The notes beneath the pieces are model-generated. The model worked only from the letters and a program-made list of their open reading frames with translations, had not been told where the DNA came from and ran no database searches. A stretch of DNA of 64,000 bases from Amycolatopsis sp. EV170708-02-1 (GTDB taxonomy: Bacteria > Actinomycetota > Actinomycetes > Mycobacteriales > Pseudonocardiaceae). Below, piece by piece: positions 8,864-17,347 of the stretch; positions within the stretch are counted from its first letter, which is position 1; every line of letters begins with the position of its first letter. Made by a program: the position numbers and the translations under genes. Location: positions 7,440,001 to 7,504,000 of the forward strand of contig NZ_CP092497.1 in assembly GCF_022479115.1 (NCBI RefSeq), given 5' to 3'.

Positions 8864-8882
8864 CAGATGTTCGGAACATCTG
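8864..8882. promoter_or_regulatory. Operator-like palindrome before a glycosyltransferase gene
   Basis: CAGATGTTC-G-GAACATCTG has perfect 9-bp arms around one base, ending 18 nt before the glycosyltransferase ATG. TAACAT at 8888-8893 could be a -10 box, implying a leaderless or nearly leaderless transcript. The symmetry resembles TetR- or MarR-type operators, but no such regulator is adjacent. Confidence 0.5.
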
Positions 8883-8900
8883 ATGCTAACATCTCGAAGT

Positions 8901-9884
8901 ATGCGGGTCCTCTTCTCCAGTCTTGCGTCGGTCGGCCACACCTATCCGCTGATCCCGCTCGCGATCGCCGCCAGGGACGCCGGGCACGAGGTGTGGTTCG
9001 CCGCCGGCGAGAACGTCCATCCGCCGCTGCTCCGGCACGGTCTCCGGCCGTTTCGGCCGGCGGACGCGTTCTACGAGATCTACGCCGAAGACCTCGAACC
9101 GGAACTGGCGCGGCTACGACCCGGCCTCGTCGTACACGAATGGGGACAACCGGGGGTGGCCGTCGCCACGGAACGCGCCGGGATCCCGGGACTCTGGCAC
9201 GGTTTCGGCCGCATGTTCCCCGACGGGATCGGGCTTCGGGCGCCGACGCGACCGGACCGGCCGCATCTCGACATCTGCCCGCCGTCCTTGCAGGACAAGC
9301 ACTTCCTCGCGACGGCCGAACGCGTCGAACTGCGCCCGGTGCCCTTTTCCGAACCAGCGGCGCGGCTCGAAAAGACCGCGAGACCGTTGATCTACCTGAC
9401 CCTCGGCACCGCGTTCGGCACACCGGAAGTCCTCGCCACGGCCATCCGGGGGTTGGCCCCGCTCGGCGCGCACGTGGTCGTCGCCTCGGGGCGGATCCGC
9501 CCGGAGGAACTCGGCGCCGTCCCGGACAACGTCACGGTGCGGGCCTGGATAGCGCAAACGGATCTGATGCCATACGTCGACGCGGTGGTGCACCATGGCG
9601 GCAGCGGCACGACGCTCGGCGCGCTCGCCGCCGGTGTCCCGCAGCTGCTCCTGCCCCAGGGAGCCGACCACTTCGCCAACGCCGAAGCGCTGTGCACCGC
9701 GGGGGCCGCGCTGAGCCTTCAGCCCGGTGAGCTGAGCGCCGAAGCCGTCACCGAGCACACGCGGACCCTGCTGGCCCGGGCCGCGCATCGCGACGCGGCC
9801 AGGGCGATCGCCGAGGAGATCTCGCGGATGCCCTCACCCGACGAGGTCGCCCGCACCCTGCCGGAATGGGCTCGGGCCTCGTGA
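8901..9884 (+). CDS. GT1-family (macrolide-type) glycosyltransferase
   Basis: A 327-residue protein from MRVLFSSLASVGH. N-terminal Rossmann domain (GHTYPLIPLA), then the nucleotide-sugar motif HHGGSGTTLGAL near residue 233 and PQGADHFANAE near 255, as in GT-B enzymes of the UGT/MGT class. It is short for the family (about 380-420 is usual) but has both halves. It lies outside the glycopeptide cluster; the acceptor is unknown. An upstream ATG at 8883 would overlap the promoter region, so I prefer 8901. Confidence 0.8.
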   Translation: MRVLFSSLASVGHTYPLIPLAIAARDAGHEVWFAAGENVHPPLLRHGLRPFRPADAFYEIYAEDLEPELARLRPGLVVHEWGQPGVAVATERAGIPGLWHGFGRMFPDGIGLRAPTRPDRPHLDICPPSLQDKHFLATAERVELRPVPFSEPAARLEKTARPLIYLTLGTAFGTPEVLATAIRGLAPLGAHVVVASGRIRPEELGAVPDNVTVRAWIAQTDLMPYVDAVVHHGGSGTTLGALAAGVPQLLLPQGADHFANAEALCTAGAALSLQPGELSAEAVTEHTRTLLARAAHRDAARAIAEEISRMPSPDEVARTLPEWARAS

Positions 9885-9928
9885 GTGGCAAGGACGGTTC
9901 TAACCGTCCTTGCCACTCACGAGGCCCG
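9873..9928. terminator. Perfect 27-bp-arm palindrome between convergent genes
   Basis: Arms 9873-9899 and 9902-9928 are exact reverse complements around CT. The left arm includes the last codons and stop of the glycosyltransferase, and the right arm ends 7 nt before the convergent gene's stop. It would act as a bidirectional terminator. Confidence 0.75.
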
Positions 9929-9935
9929 AAGCCGA

Positions 9936-10346
9936 TCAGAACCCGAACAGCGCCTGCGGGATCTCGTAGTCGTCCGGCCAGGTCAGCCACGCGACGTCGG
10001 TCGGGCCGATGGCGCAGTTCGCCACCCGCCAGGACCGCGGGTCGTCGTCGACGCTCGTTTCGCTCTTCTTCTTGAGCAGGGCGACGTAGACGTCGGACAT
10101 GACGCCGTCGGCCCGGCGGTTCTCGTAGATGGTGCCGGCGTAGTACGGACGGCCTGCTTCGGCGGGACGCATCGTGCCCTGCAGGAACACCCAGGGACCG
10201 AGCCGGTCGAGCTGTTCCACGGCCACCCGGACCTGATCGCCGAACTCCTCGTCGAGCCGGGCGGTGGCGGCCTGGAGCACCGCTTCCCGGACCGGGTCGC
10301 CGGGGGTCAGCGCCACCGGAAAGGGTCGTGCGGACGGGCTGTACAT
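9936..10346 (-). CDS. Conserved hypothetical protein, possible ESX-locus partner
   Basis: A 136-residue soluble protein with no signal peptide. The ATG at 10346 has a GGAGG site 7 nt upstream and is preferred over an earlier start. It contains QLDRLGPWVFLQGTMRP and SDVYVALLKKK. I do not recognise the family. It lies 78 nt after the ESX-type peptidase gene on the same strand, so it could be a chaperone, immunity or accessory protein for it; this is inference from position only. Confidence 0.55.
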   Translation of the reverse strand: MYSPSARPFPVALTPGDPVREAVLQAATARLDEEFGDQVRVAVEQLDRLGPWVFLQGTMRPAEAGRPYYAGTIYENRRADGVMSDVYVALLKKKSETSVDDDPRSWRVANCAIGPTDVAWLTWPDDYEIPQALFGF

Positions 10347-10424
10347 CAAGCTACCTCCCACTGGCGGGCGGCGACGCGAGCGATCGCGTCCGCCGGCCCG
10401 GTGCTGCTACGGCGTTCTGTCGGA

Positions 10425-11636
10425 TCAGGTCGGCGGGGTGAGGATCTTCACGAGGCCGCCACCGCCGCCCATGCTGATCTTCTGCGAACCGTCCGGGTTG
10501 ACGTTGTTCGAGCCGATGAACTGCCCATCGCCCGCGTACAACACGACGTGCCCGCCGTTGTTCGAGATCACCACGTCGCCGGGTTTCGCTTCGGAGAGCG
10601 GCACCGACCGCCAGCCGTCCGCTTCGAGGTTGGCCGTCAGGCCCGCGACCGAGGCACTGGCCTGCCCCTTGTCGATCAGGCCCGCCGCCTCGAGACAGCC
10701 GGAAACGAAGTTCGCGCAGTTGACGTTGTTGGGCACCCACGACTGCATGGCGGGCAGCTCACCGCTGCCCTTGAGGTCGCCGGCGTTGCGGCCAAGGAAC
10801 TGCTCCGCGATCTTCGCCGGGTTGTCGCCGCGGGCGTCGATCGGCTTGGCGGGCCTGCCGTCGCCCGGCACCCCGGCCGGACCACCGCCGCCACCGCCGC
10901 CGCCTCCCCCACCGCCGCCGTCTCCCCCGCCGTAGCTCGGGGTGCTGCCGATGTTGGAGTTGACCGGCTTGGCGTCGACGCTCGACGCCGTGGTCTGGCC
11001 GTCGTCGGCGGGGATCAGTTCGAGGAAACCGCCTTCGATCTCCAGGCCGAGCGGCTTGAGGAGATCGTCGATCTGCTTCTCGGCGTCGTCCAGCGCCTTC
11101 TCGATCTCGTCCTTCTTGCCGTTCGAGTCTTTCTCGTTGAGCGTCCGGAGCCGCTCGATGTCCGACGCGGCCGCGGCGATCTCGTTGTCGTCTTCGGAGC
11201 TGTTCTTCCGGCGGCGGGCCGCGTCGATCAGCTTCCGGTTGTCCGCGTCCTTGTCGTTGGCTTCCTGGGCGAGCTGTGCGACCTTCTTCTTGACCTCGTC
11301 CATGATCTCGGACACCCGCTGGAGGATGTTCTTGGCCGCTTCGGCCTTGTCGCTGACCTTGTAGCTGGCCTTGCCGAGCTTTTCGAGGTGGTCGGCGACG
11401 GCGTCGGCGTCCTTGCCCTCCCAGTGGCGCAGGACGTCGTCACGGAAGGCCTTGAGGTCGTCTCCGAGGTCGTTGGCCCGGGTGGCGGCTCCGCCGACCT
11501 TCCTGGCCTGGTCGTTGACCGCGCCCGAGTTGAGCTTCTGCGTCTGCTGGGCGTGCTTGTCGATGGCGTCCAGCGACTTCGGGCGGTCGTGCGACGGGTC
11601 GTCGAGCGTGCTCGGATTCCGCTCCGCGGTGGTCAT
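10425..11636 (-). CDS. ESX-type secreted protein with C-terminal Cys/His peptidase-like domain
   Basis: A 403-residue protein. Residues 1-200 are helical, charged and coiled-coil-like (FRDDVLRHWEGKDADAVADHL), recalling WXG100/LXG-type ESX substrates. A Gly-rich hinge with about 13 consecutive glycines follows. The last 150 residues form a CHAP/NlpC-P60-like domain: NCANFVSGCLEAAG with the candidate Cys, then GGHVVLYAGDG with the candidate His. It probably cleaves or binds peptidoglycan after secretion. The small EspC-like gene lies 34 nt upstream. Confidence 0.7.
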   Translation of the reverse strand: MTTAERNPSTLDDPSHDRPKSLDAIDKHAQQTQKLNSGAVNDQARKVGGAATRANDLGDDLKAFRDDVLRHWEGKDADAVADHLEKLGKASYKVSDKAEAAKNILQRVSEIMDEVKKKVAQLAQEANDKDADNRKLIDAARRRKNSSEDDNEIAAAASDIERLRTLNEKDSNGKKDEIEKALDDAEKQIDDLLKPLGLEIEGGFLELIPADDGQTTASSVDAKPVNSNIGSTPSYGGGDGGGGGGGGGGGGGPAGVPGDGRPAKPIDARGDNPAKIAEQFLGRNAGDLKGSGELPAMQSWVPNNVNCANFVSGCLEAAGLIDKGQASASVAGLTANLEADGWRSVPLSEAKPGDVVISNNGGHVVLYAGDGQFIGSNNVNPDGSQKISMGGGGGLVKILTPPT

Positions 11637-11670
11637 CGGTAAATCCCCCTGGTTCCCGTCTTCAGTCCGA

Positions 11671-11985
11671 TCAGTCCCGCTCGCGAGCGTTGCCGCGGAG
11701 GGTGTCGACACCCGCGGCCTCGTCGTTGCGCATCCGCTGCGCGGCGTTGGCCAGCGCGTTCGACGCGGCGTCGACGAGCTTCGCGGCGGCCGCCAGTTCG
11801 GCGTTCACCCCGCGGTGGAAACCCTTGATGGTGGTCCCCGTGCCGGCCGCGTTCTTCAGGTCGCCGAACGCGGCTCCGGGGTCGCCGTCACCCAGGTCCT
11901 TGCCCGTGCCGTTGTAGCCGTCCTTGAGCCCGCCGACCTTCTTGGCCAGCGCGGCGATCTGCTCTGGGTCGAATCGGCGAGTCAT
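11671..11985 (-). CDS. EspC/ESX-1 secretion-associated-like small protein
   Basis: A 104-residue, signal-less, helix-rich protein (FDPEQIAALAKKVGGL, then FHRGVNAELAAAAKLVDAAS). Size and pattern match the WXG100-like/EspC group of partner proteins for ESX secretion. A GGAAGGA site precedes the ATG. It is the first gene before the peptidase-like gene, as such pairs usually are. Confidence 0.65.
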   Translation of the reverse strand: MTRRFDPEQIAALAKKVGGLKDGYNGTGKDLGDGDPGAAFGDLKNAAGTGTTIKGFHRGVNAELAAAAKLVDAASNALANAAQRMRNDEAAGVDTLRGNARERD

Positions 11986-12289
11986 GAATGATCCTTCCAG
12001 TCCCGGCGCCTGCGCCCGTGCTTTGCCTGACCCACATTGCCTACCGCGCACCCTATGAGTTCCCACCCACGTGTGCGCACCGTTTCCCGAAACGCGATGA
12101 CGCCGTTCGTGTACACCGACGCATCCGGCCGCGCGTCGGTTCCCGGAAGATTCGACCGGCATCCTCGGCGGGGAGATCTTACCCTCTCGGCACCCGCCGC
12201 CAGCAGCGGAAGCTCACCCGGTCGGGAGGCGGGCGAGAGCCCGGAAAACGCCTTTCCCGGGCTCGGGCCCTTTGCCAGGATGGGCCGCG
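11986..12289. other. Divergent intergenic region
   Basis: 304 nt between the divergent ESX-type operon and the ADP-ribosylglycohydrolase gene. It should hold both promoters. I see no convincing promoter pair, repeat or small gene. Confidence 0.4.
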
Positions 12290-13171
12290 ATGACCATCGA
12301 CCGGCGCGCTCGCGCCTTGAACTCCCTGTCCGGTTTGGCCCTCGGCGACGCGCTGGGTTCCCAGTTCTTCGTCCCTGACAATCGCGACCACTGGGCACGG
12401 CGGCAACCGCCGCCCGGACCGTGGCACTGGACCGACGACGCCGAGATGGCGTGTTCCGTTTTCGCCGTCCTGGACCGGGCCGGCCACGTCGACCAAGACC
12501 TGCTCGCCGCGAGCTTCGCGGCGCGTCACGACTTCGACCGCGGCTACGGCCCGTCCATGAACCGCCTGCTGCGGCTCGTCCGCGAGGGCGGCTCGTGGCG
12601 TGAGCTGGTCGCGGACCTGTTCGACGGGCAGGGGTCCTGGGGCAACGGCGCGGCGATGCGCGTCGCGCCACTCGGCGCCTGGTTCGGCGGCGATCCCGGC
12701 GAGGCCGCGCGCCAGGCCGCGCTTTCGGCCGAGGTGACCCACACCCATCCGGACGGGGTGGCCGGCGCGATCGCGGTCGCGGTCGCCGCTTCGCTGGCCG
12801 CCACCCCGGACCCGCCCTCACCGAGGGACTTCCTCACCCAGGTGCTGCGGCGGGTGCCGCCGGGCCGCGTGCACGACGGTGTCCGTGCCGCCGTCGGCCT
12901 GGCTGACGAGCCCTCGGCCACGACCGCCGCCCACGAGCTGGGCAACGGCAGCCACACCGGCGCCCACGACACGGTGCCGTTCACCCTGTGGGCCGCGGCC
13001 AGGAACCTCGACGACTACGAGAAGGCCTTCTGGACCACGGCGGGTGCGGGTGGCGACGTCGACACCACCTGCGCCATCGTCGGCGGCATCGTCGCGACCA
13101 GGGTCGGTGCCGACGGCCTGCCGCCGTCCTGGCTGGACGCCCGCGAACCGCTCCCGGAGTGGGCGATCTAG
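12290..13171 (+). CDS. ADP-ribosylglycohydrolase family protein
   Basis: A 293-residue protein with the ARH/DraG layout: LALGDALGS near residue 22, the metal-binding WTDDAEM near residue 46, NGAAMRVAPLG in the middle, and the C-terminal GGDVDTTCAIVGGI near residue 252 with the second metal-binding Asp pair. It would remove ADP-ribose from protein or small-molecule targets. The start is the ATG with AGGA upstream. Its stop overlaps that of the convergent regulator gene. Confidence 0.85.
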   Translation: MTIDRRARALNSLSGLALGDALGSQFFVPDNRDHWARRQPPPGPWHWTDDAEMACSVFAVLDRAGHVDQDLLAASFAARHDFDRGYGPSMNRLLRLVREGGSWRELVADLFDGQGSWGNGAAMRVAPLGAWFGGDPGEAARQAALSAEVTHTHPDGVAGAIAVAVAASLAATPDPPSPRDFLTQVLRRVPPGRVHDGVRAAVGLADEPSATTAAHELGNGSHTGAHDTVPFTLWAAARNLDDYEKAFWTTAGAGGDVDTTCAIVGGIVATRVGADGLPPSWLDAREPLPEWAI

Positions 13172-13815
13172 ACCAAACCCAGCTCGCGTGCCCGGACACC
13201 GGCCTGGAAGCGGGACTCGGCGCCGAGGGCGGCCATCAGCTCGGCCACCCGGCGCCGGTAGGTCCGCACGCCGAGGCCGAGGGTCCTGGCCGCGGCCTCG
13301 TCCTTGACGCCGCTGCCGAGCAGGTCCAGCACCGCGGGCGCGAGCCGCCGGATCTCGGACACCCGCGCGTCGAAGACGGCGAGCTCGGTCGCCGATCGCC
13401 AGGCCGCCTCGAACAGCGACATCACGCCCTGCACGGTTTCGGGCTGGGTGATGACGCTGTAGCCGCGCTGCCCGGCGATCAGGTCACCGGCGAGGATGAC
13501 GAGCCTGCCGTCCAGCACGATCGTCTCGTTGACGTCCTCGGTGGAAATGCGGACCTGGGCTCCGTGCCGGTCGCGGACCCTCGCGAGCTCCTGCGCGGTT
13601 CCCGGGTCGAGCAGCAGCCCGGCCCGGTAGATCTTGCGGATCCGGACCTGGCCCGCCCGGCGCTCGGCGAGCTCACCCGCTCCGTGGGCGGCGACCCAGG
13701 TCGCGAGGTCGTTGGCGGCGCACGCCATGTCGGTCACGGTCGAGAACAGGTGCCCGACCCGGCGGAACAGCTCCTCCTCGCCGCGCACGACCGTGACCGC
13801 ATCACTCGTCCGCAT
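13168..13815 (-). CDS. LuxR-type helix-turn-helix regulator
   Basis: A 215-residue protein. The last 65 residues carry a LuxR-like HTH (LAPAVLDLLGSGVKDEAAARTLG, then VRTYRRRVAELMAALGA). The N-terminal part resembles the TrmB/phospholipase-D-like sensor of actinobacterial HTH proteins (RIRKIYRAG, VNETIVLDG). It is divergent from the aldo/keto reductase gene across 88 nt and is a likely regulator of it. Confidence 0.75.
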   Translation of the reverse strand: MRTSDAVTVVRGEEELFRRVGHLFSTVTDMACAANDLATWVAAHGAGELAERRAGQVRIRKIYRAGLLLDPGTAQELARVRDRHGAQVRISTEDVNETIVLDGRLVILAGDLIAGQRGYSVITQPETVQGVMSLFEAAWRSATELAVFDARVSEIRRLAPAVLDLLGSGVKDEAAARTLGLGVRTYRRRVAELMAALGAESRFQAGVRARELGLV

Positions 13816-13903
13816 GACACCGATACTGCCTCAACCGCGCGACCAGGTGGCAGGTTGTTGCCATTTTCTGACCACGGACGGCCTCGTCACGACGCTGGTG
13901 GTC

Positions 13904-14791
13904 ATGACGAACCTTCACGACACCTGGCGGCTCGGCGACCTCACCGTCCACCGGATCGGCCTCGGCGCGATGCGGTTGACCGGGATGCCGTGGGACGAGA
14001 GGCCCAAGAGCCGCGAAAGCGCGATCGCCGTCCTGCGCCGCGCGATCGAACTCGGCGTCGACCACATCGACACCGCTTCGTTCTACTTCACCCCCACGCG
14101 CTCGGCGAACGAGCTGATCGCCACCGCGCTCCAGCCCTACCCCGAAGGCCTCGTGATCACCACGAAGGTCGGCGCGGGCCGCGACCGCGACGGCGAGTTC
14201 TCCTTCGCGCGCCCGGATCAGCTGCGCGGCCAGGTCGAGGAGAACATCCGGCAACTCGGCCTCGACCACCTCGACGTCGTCAATCTGCGCTGGGGCGCCG
14301 CGATGGGCAAGGAGCCCGGCTCGGTGGCGGAACATTTCGGCGCGCTGGCGGAGCTGCGCGAGGCCGGCTTGATCCGCCATCTGGGTATCTCCAACGTCGT
14401 GGCGGACCAGCTGACCGAGGCACTGTCGATCGCTCCGGTGGTCTGCGTGCAGAACCGCTACGGCCTGGCCGACCGGGAGGACGACGCCCTGGTCGACCTG
14501 TGCGGCGAGCACGGCATCGCGTTCGTGCCGTTCTTCGCCGTCACCACTTCGCTCCCCGGCGCCCCCACACCCGACGCCGTTCCGGGGCAGGCCGAGGTCG
14601 CGAAGGTCGCCGCGGCGCACGACGCGTCCCCGGCGCAGATCCGGCTCGCCTGGACCCTGCACCGCGGCGCGCACGTGCTCGCCATCCCCGGGACCGGCGA
14701 TCCCGGGCATCTGGAGGAGAACGTCGCGGCGGGCGGCCTGCGGCTGAGCGAGGAGGAGCTGGGGCTCCTGGACGGCGTGGGCCGAGGGTGA
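13904..14791 (+). CDS. Aldo/keto reductase
   Basis: A 295-residue TIM-barrel oxidoreductase: HRIGLGAMRL at the start, the catalytic HIDTASFY segment (Asp-Tyr) near residue 57, ITTKVG near residue 85 (Lys), RHLGISNV near 160, and the C-terminal IPGTGDPGHLEEN that binds NADPH. The substrate cannot be told. The divergent LuxR-type gene is its probable regulator. Confidence 0.85.
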   Translation: MTNLHDTWRLGDLTVHRIGLGAMRLTGMPWDERPKSRESAIAVLRRAIELGVDHIDTASFYFTPTRSANELIATALQPYPEGLVITTKVGAGRDRDGEFSFARPDQLRGQVEENIRQLGLDHLDVVNLRWGAAMGKEPGSVAEHFGALAELREAGLIRHLGISNVVADQLTEALSIAPVVCVQNRYGLADREDDALVDLCGEHGIAFVPFFAVTTSLPGAPTPDAVPGQAEVAKVAAAHDASPAQIRLAWTLHRGAHVLAIPGTGDPGHLEENVAAGGLRLSEEELGLLDGVGRG

Positions 14792-15191
14792 GTGGTCCGG
14801 TCCCCGCGGTCGTGAGTGGTGTCCAGAGGGACGCCTCGCCGTGTCGTCCAACCAATCACGCGAGTCGTCCATCGGCACACATGTGTCGTCCAACCAGTCA
14901 CGCGAACGGCCGATCCCGCACGAGGGGTCTCGTGAGTGGCGTTCCGGGATAAAGCCGCCCGTGTCCTATGTACCCACCGATCCGAAGTCCGTGAAGGCCT
15001 CCTTGAGGGACCCAGAGTCCCTCAAGGAGGCCTTCACGGACTGAGCCACAGGGCGCGGCGTGCGCGAAGGCGTAACTCGCGTGATCAAGCACGTGACTCG
15101 CGTGATCGGAGGCCGCACTCGGGGTGTTCCGCCGCGGATCACGCGAGTTCCGGCTTCGATCACGTGAGTGCGGCCCCGCCGCACCGAAGCC
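14792..15191. repeat. Intergenic region filled with short repeats
   Basis: 400 nt with no supported gene. It holds a duplicated 22-nt unit (14841-14862 and 14883-14904, core GTCGTCCAACCARTCACGCGA), several TCGTGAGTGG copies, the R1 palindrome (14987-15041), and inverted and direct copies of ACTCGCGTGATC between 15073 and 15170. The same unit recurs in tandem at 16189-16264. Confidence 0.6.
14987..15041. repeat. R1 palindromic repeat, identical copy
   Basis: The same 55-nt palindrome as at 5209-5263, with 25-bp arms and the same loop. It lies downstream of the aldo/keto reductase gene and may act as a terminator. Confidence 0.75.
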
Positions 15192-15758
15192 TCACCAGCG
15201 GACTCGGCGATCCACGGCGACCCAGTTCGTTTCCCAGGTCGTCCCGCCGTCGGCGGAGAACGCCTGCTCGAAACGCGCTTCGTCCTGGCCTTGCCGGAAG
15301 ACGAGGAAACGCACCTTGATCGGGCGGTCGCCGAGCCGGTCGTCACCGTGGAACTCGCCGACCCCGTCGCGGAACCCGCCATGAACCGACGGGGTGAGCA
15401 GACCGTCGCGCAGGTTGACGAAGGTCAGGCTCCACCGTTGCGCCTGCGGTTCGTACAGCCGCAGGTTGAGCGCGTCGATCCGCCCGTCCGGACCGGAGAC
15501 CTCGAATTCGAGGGCGTTCGCCCGCCGGTCCATGAGCGGGCGCACGGTGCTGGTGCCCGCGAACTGGAGCCACCGGTCCGCGGAGTCCGAAAGCGGCTCG
15601 GCGAGCACCCGCACCGTGGACCGCCAGGTGCCGATCTCCCAGTCGAAGGCGCGCTGGGGATCGGTGCCCGAGGTCGACGCGTCGCCCGACGCCGCCGTCG
15701 CGACCAGCATCAGGGCCGAAAGGCCCACTGTCAGGATTCGTTGGTATGGCACGGTCAT
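15192..15758 (-). CDS. Secreted DUF1579-like protein
   Basis: A 188-residue protein with a signal peptide (hydrophobic to about residue 24). The mature part has FDWEIGTWRSTVRVL, ADRWLQFAGTSTVRP and a C-terminal segment WETNWVAVDRR, a pattern seen in lipocalin-like DUF1579 proteins. Function unknown. It is divergent from an HxlR regulator with only 28 nt between the starts, so the two probably share control. Confidence 0.65.
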   Translation of the reverse strand: MTVPYQRILTVGLSALMLVATAASGDASTSGTDPQRAFDWEIGTWRSTVRVLAEPLSDSADRWLQFAGTSTVRPLMDRRANALEFEVSGPDGRIDALNLRLYEPQAQRWSLTFVNLRDGLLTPSVHGGFRDGVGEFHGDDRLGDRPIKVRFLVFRQGQDEARFEQAFSADGGTTWETNWVAVDRRVRW

Positions 15759-15786
15759 GGTCCGACTATCCGAGCGGAGGACGACC

Positions 15787-16188
15787 ATGGACAAGAAGGC
15801 ACCTCTGGGTAACCTTCCCCGTCCCAACCCGCTGCCCGGCTGCCCGATGGCCGCGGCGTTCGCCGCGATCGGCGGGAAATGGAAACTGACGCTGCTGTAC
15901 TGGCTCGCCCACGGCGAGTCCCATTTCGCCGGCCTCCGCCGCCGGGGCGCCCCCATCACGCCCAAGGTGCTGGCCGAACAGCTCCGTGAACTCGAAGCCG
16001 ACGGACTCGTCGAACGCGTCGTGACCGGGCCGGTCCCGGCACGCGTCATCTACCGGCTCACTCCGTACGGGGCCACGGTCCTGCCGGTGGTCGAGGGAGT
16101 CCGGGTGTGGGGCGAGGCGCATCTCGAACGCACCCGCGGCGATGCCGCGCCGAACGCGGCGATGGGCTGTGCCGACGCGATCGGATAG
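15787..16188 (+). CDS. HxlR-family transcriptional regulator
   Basis: A 133-residue winged-helix protein: GCPMAAAFAAIGGKWKLTLLYWL, FAGLRRR, ITPKVLAEQLRELEADGLVERVV, YRLTPYGATVLPVVEG. This is the full HxlR domain, including the N-terminal Cys common in redox- or electrophile-sensing members. The likely target is the divergent secreted-protein gene. Confidence 0.85.
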   Translation: MDKKAPLGNLPRPNPLPGCPMAAAFAAIGGKWKLTLLYWLAHGESHFAGLRRRGAPITPKVLAEQLRELEADGLVERVVTGPVPARVIYRLTPYGATVLPVVEGVRVWGEAHLERTRGDAAPNAAMGCADAIG

Positions 16189-16264
16189 CGCACTCGCGTG
16201 ATCAGACGGCGCACTCGCGTGATTGAACGGCGATCTCGCGTGCTTGAAGGCGTAACTCGCGTGA
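16189..16264. repeat. Tandem ACTCGCGTGATC repeats at the cluster boundary
   Basis: Four degenerate direct copies of a unit of about 24 nt (ACTCGCGTGATCAGACGGCGC) occupy the gap between the HxlR gene and the convergent DAHP synthase gene. They mark the left edge of the glycopeptide cluster. Confidence 0.65.
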
Positions 16265-17347
16265 TCAGACGGCGCGCACTCCGGAGCGGCGGGCGGCGGT
16301 GGCCGTGGCGAGGGTCTGGAGGACCTCCTGGGTGGCGGCGATGTCGATGCAGGCGTCCGTGATGGACTGGCCGTAGGTGAGCGGCCGGTCCGGGTGGAGG
16401 TCCTGGCGACCGGCCTGGAGGTTGGATTCGAGCATGACGCCGACGATGCCGCGCTGGCCGTTCTTGATCTGTTCGGCGATCTGGCCGGCGACGACGGCCT
16501 GCCGGAGGTGGTCCTTGCGGCTGTTGTCGTGGCTCGCGTCGATCACGACGCGGCGGGGCAGGCCCGCGTTCTGCAGCGTGGTGAGCGCCGCGCGGACGGA
16601 CGCCGGGTTGTGGTTCGGCGCGCTGTTCCCGCCGCGCAGCACGAGATGGCAGTCCGGGTTTCCGACGGTGTGCAGGATCGCGGGCAGGCCGCTGGGGTCG
16701 ACGCCGGGGACGACGTGACGGGCTTCGGCGGCACGGATCGCGTCGACCGCGACGCCGACGTCGCCGTCGCGGCGGTTCTTGAAACCGACCGGCATCGACA
16801 GGCCGCTGGCCAGCATGCGGTGGTTCTGGCTTTCCACGGTGCGCGCGCCGATCGCACCCCACGAGACGGTGTCGGCGAGGTACGCCGGGATGGTGGTGTC
16901 CAGCCATTCGCAAGCCGCGGGCAGACCGCCCTCGGCGAGTTCGAGGAGCAGGTCCCTGGCGATGCGCAGCCCGCGGTTGACGTCACCGGTGCCGTCGAGG
17001 TGCGGATCGTTGATGAGCCCCTTCCAGCCGCCGACCGTGCGGGGCTTTTCGAAGTACACGCGCATGACGATCAGGAGATCGTCGACGAAGCGGCCGGCGA
17101 GGGCGGCGAGCCGGTCGGCGTATTCGAGTGCCGCGGCGGGGTCGTGGATGGAACAGGGCCCGGCGATCACGAGCAGCCGGTCGTCCGTGCCGTCGAGGAC
17201 GCGGAGGACGTTTTCCCTGCCGTGGCGCACCGTGTCGGCCGCGGTCGCGCCGAGCGGCAGTTCGTGGTGCAGCAGGGCGGGCGTGACCAGCGGGACCATC
17301 CGGTCGATGCGCTGGTTGTCGAGTTCGACCGTGGCGATGGTTGTCAT
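16265..17347 (-). CDS. DAHP synthase, class I (AroF/G/H type)
   Basis: A 360-residue protein that condenses phosphoenolpyruvate and erythrose 4-phosphate, the first step to chorismate. Visible family motifs: LLVIAGPCSIHDP near residue 60, MRVYFEKPRTVGGWKG near 95, VSWGAIGARTVESQNHR near 167, and VIDASHDNSRKDH near 265. As an extra copy in a glycopeptide cluster it probably boosts tyrosine and 4-hydroxyphenylpyruvate supply. It follows dpgD by 171 nt; the gap has a GC-rich hairpin but no recognised riboswitch. Confidence 0.88.
   Translation of the reverse strand: MTTIATVELDNQRIDRMVPLVTPALLHHELPLGATAADTVRHGRENVLRVLDGTDDRLLVIAGPCSIHDPAAALEYADRLAALAGRFVDDLLIVMRVYFEKPRTVGGWKGLINDPHLDGTGDVNRGLRIARDLLLELAEGGLPAACEWLDTTIPAYLADTVSWGAIGARTVESQNHRMLASGLSMPVGFKNRRDGDVGVAVDAIRAAEARHVVPGVDPSGLPAILHTVGNPDCHLVLRGGNSAPNHNPASVRAALTTLQNAGLPRRVVIDASHDNSRKDHLRQAVVAGQIAEQIKNGQRGIVGVMLESNLQAGRQDLHPDRPLTYGQSITDACIDIAATQEVLQTLATATAARRSGVRAV

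Noticed and set aside
8901..9884. Assigning the GT1 gene to the glycopeptide cluster as an additional sugar transferase
   Set aside because: It lies 7 kb from the cluster behind unrelated genes, and its sequence is of the general MGT type, not the Gtf type starting MRVLxSxxGSRGD.
10860..10940. Possible repeat-expansion artefact or CRISPR-like array
   Set aside because: It is a run of CCG/CCA/CCC triplets encoding the polyglycine hinge of the ESX-type protein, not spaced repeats.
14841..15044. Short plus-strand frame of 67 codons in the intergenic repeats
   Set aside because: It is made of the repeat units and the R1 palindrome, with no ribosome binding site and no recognisable protein pattern.
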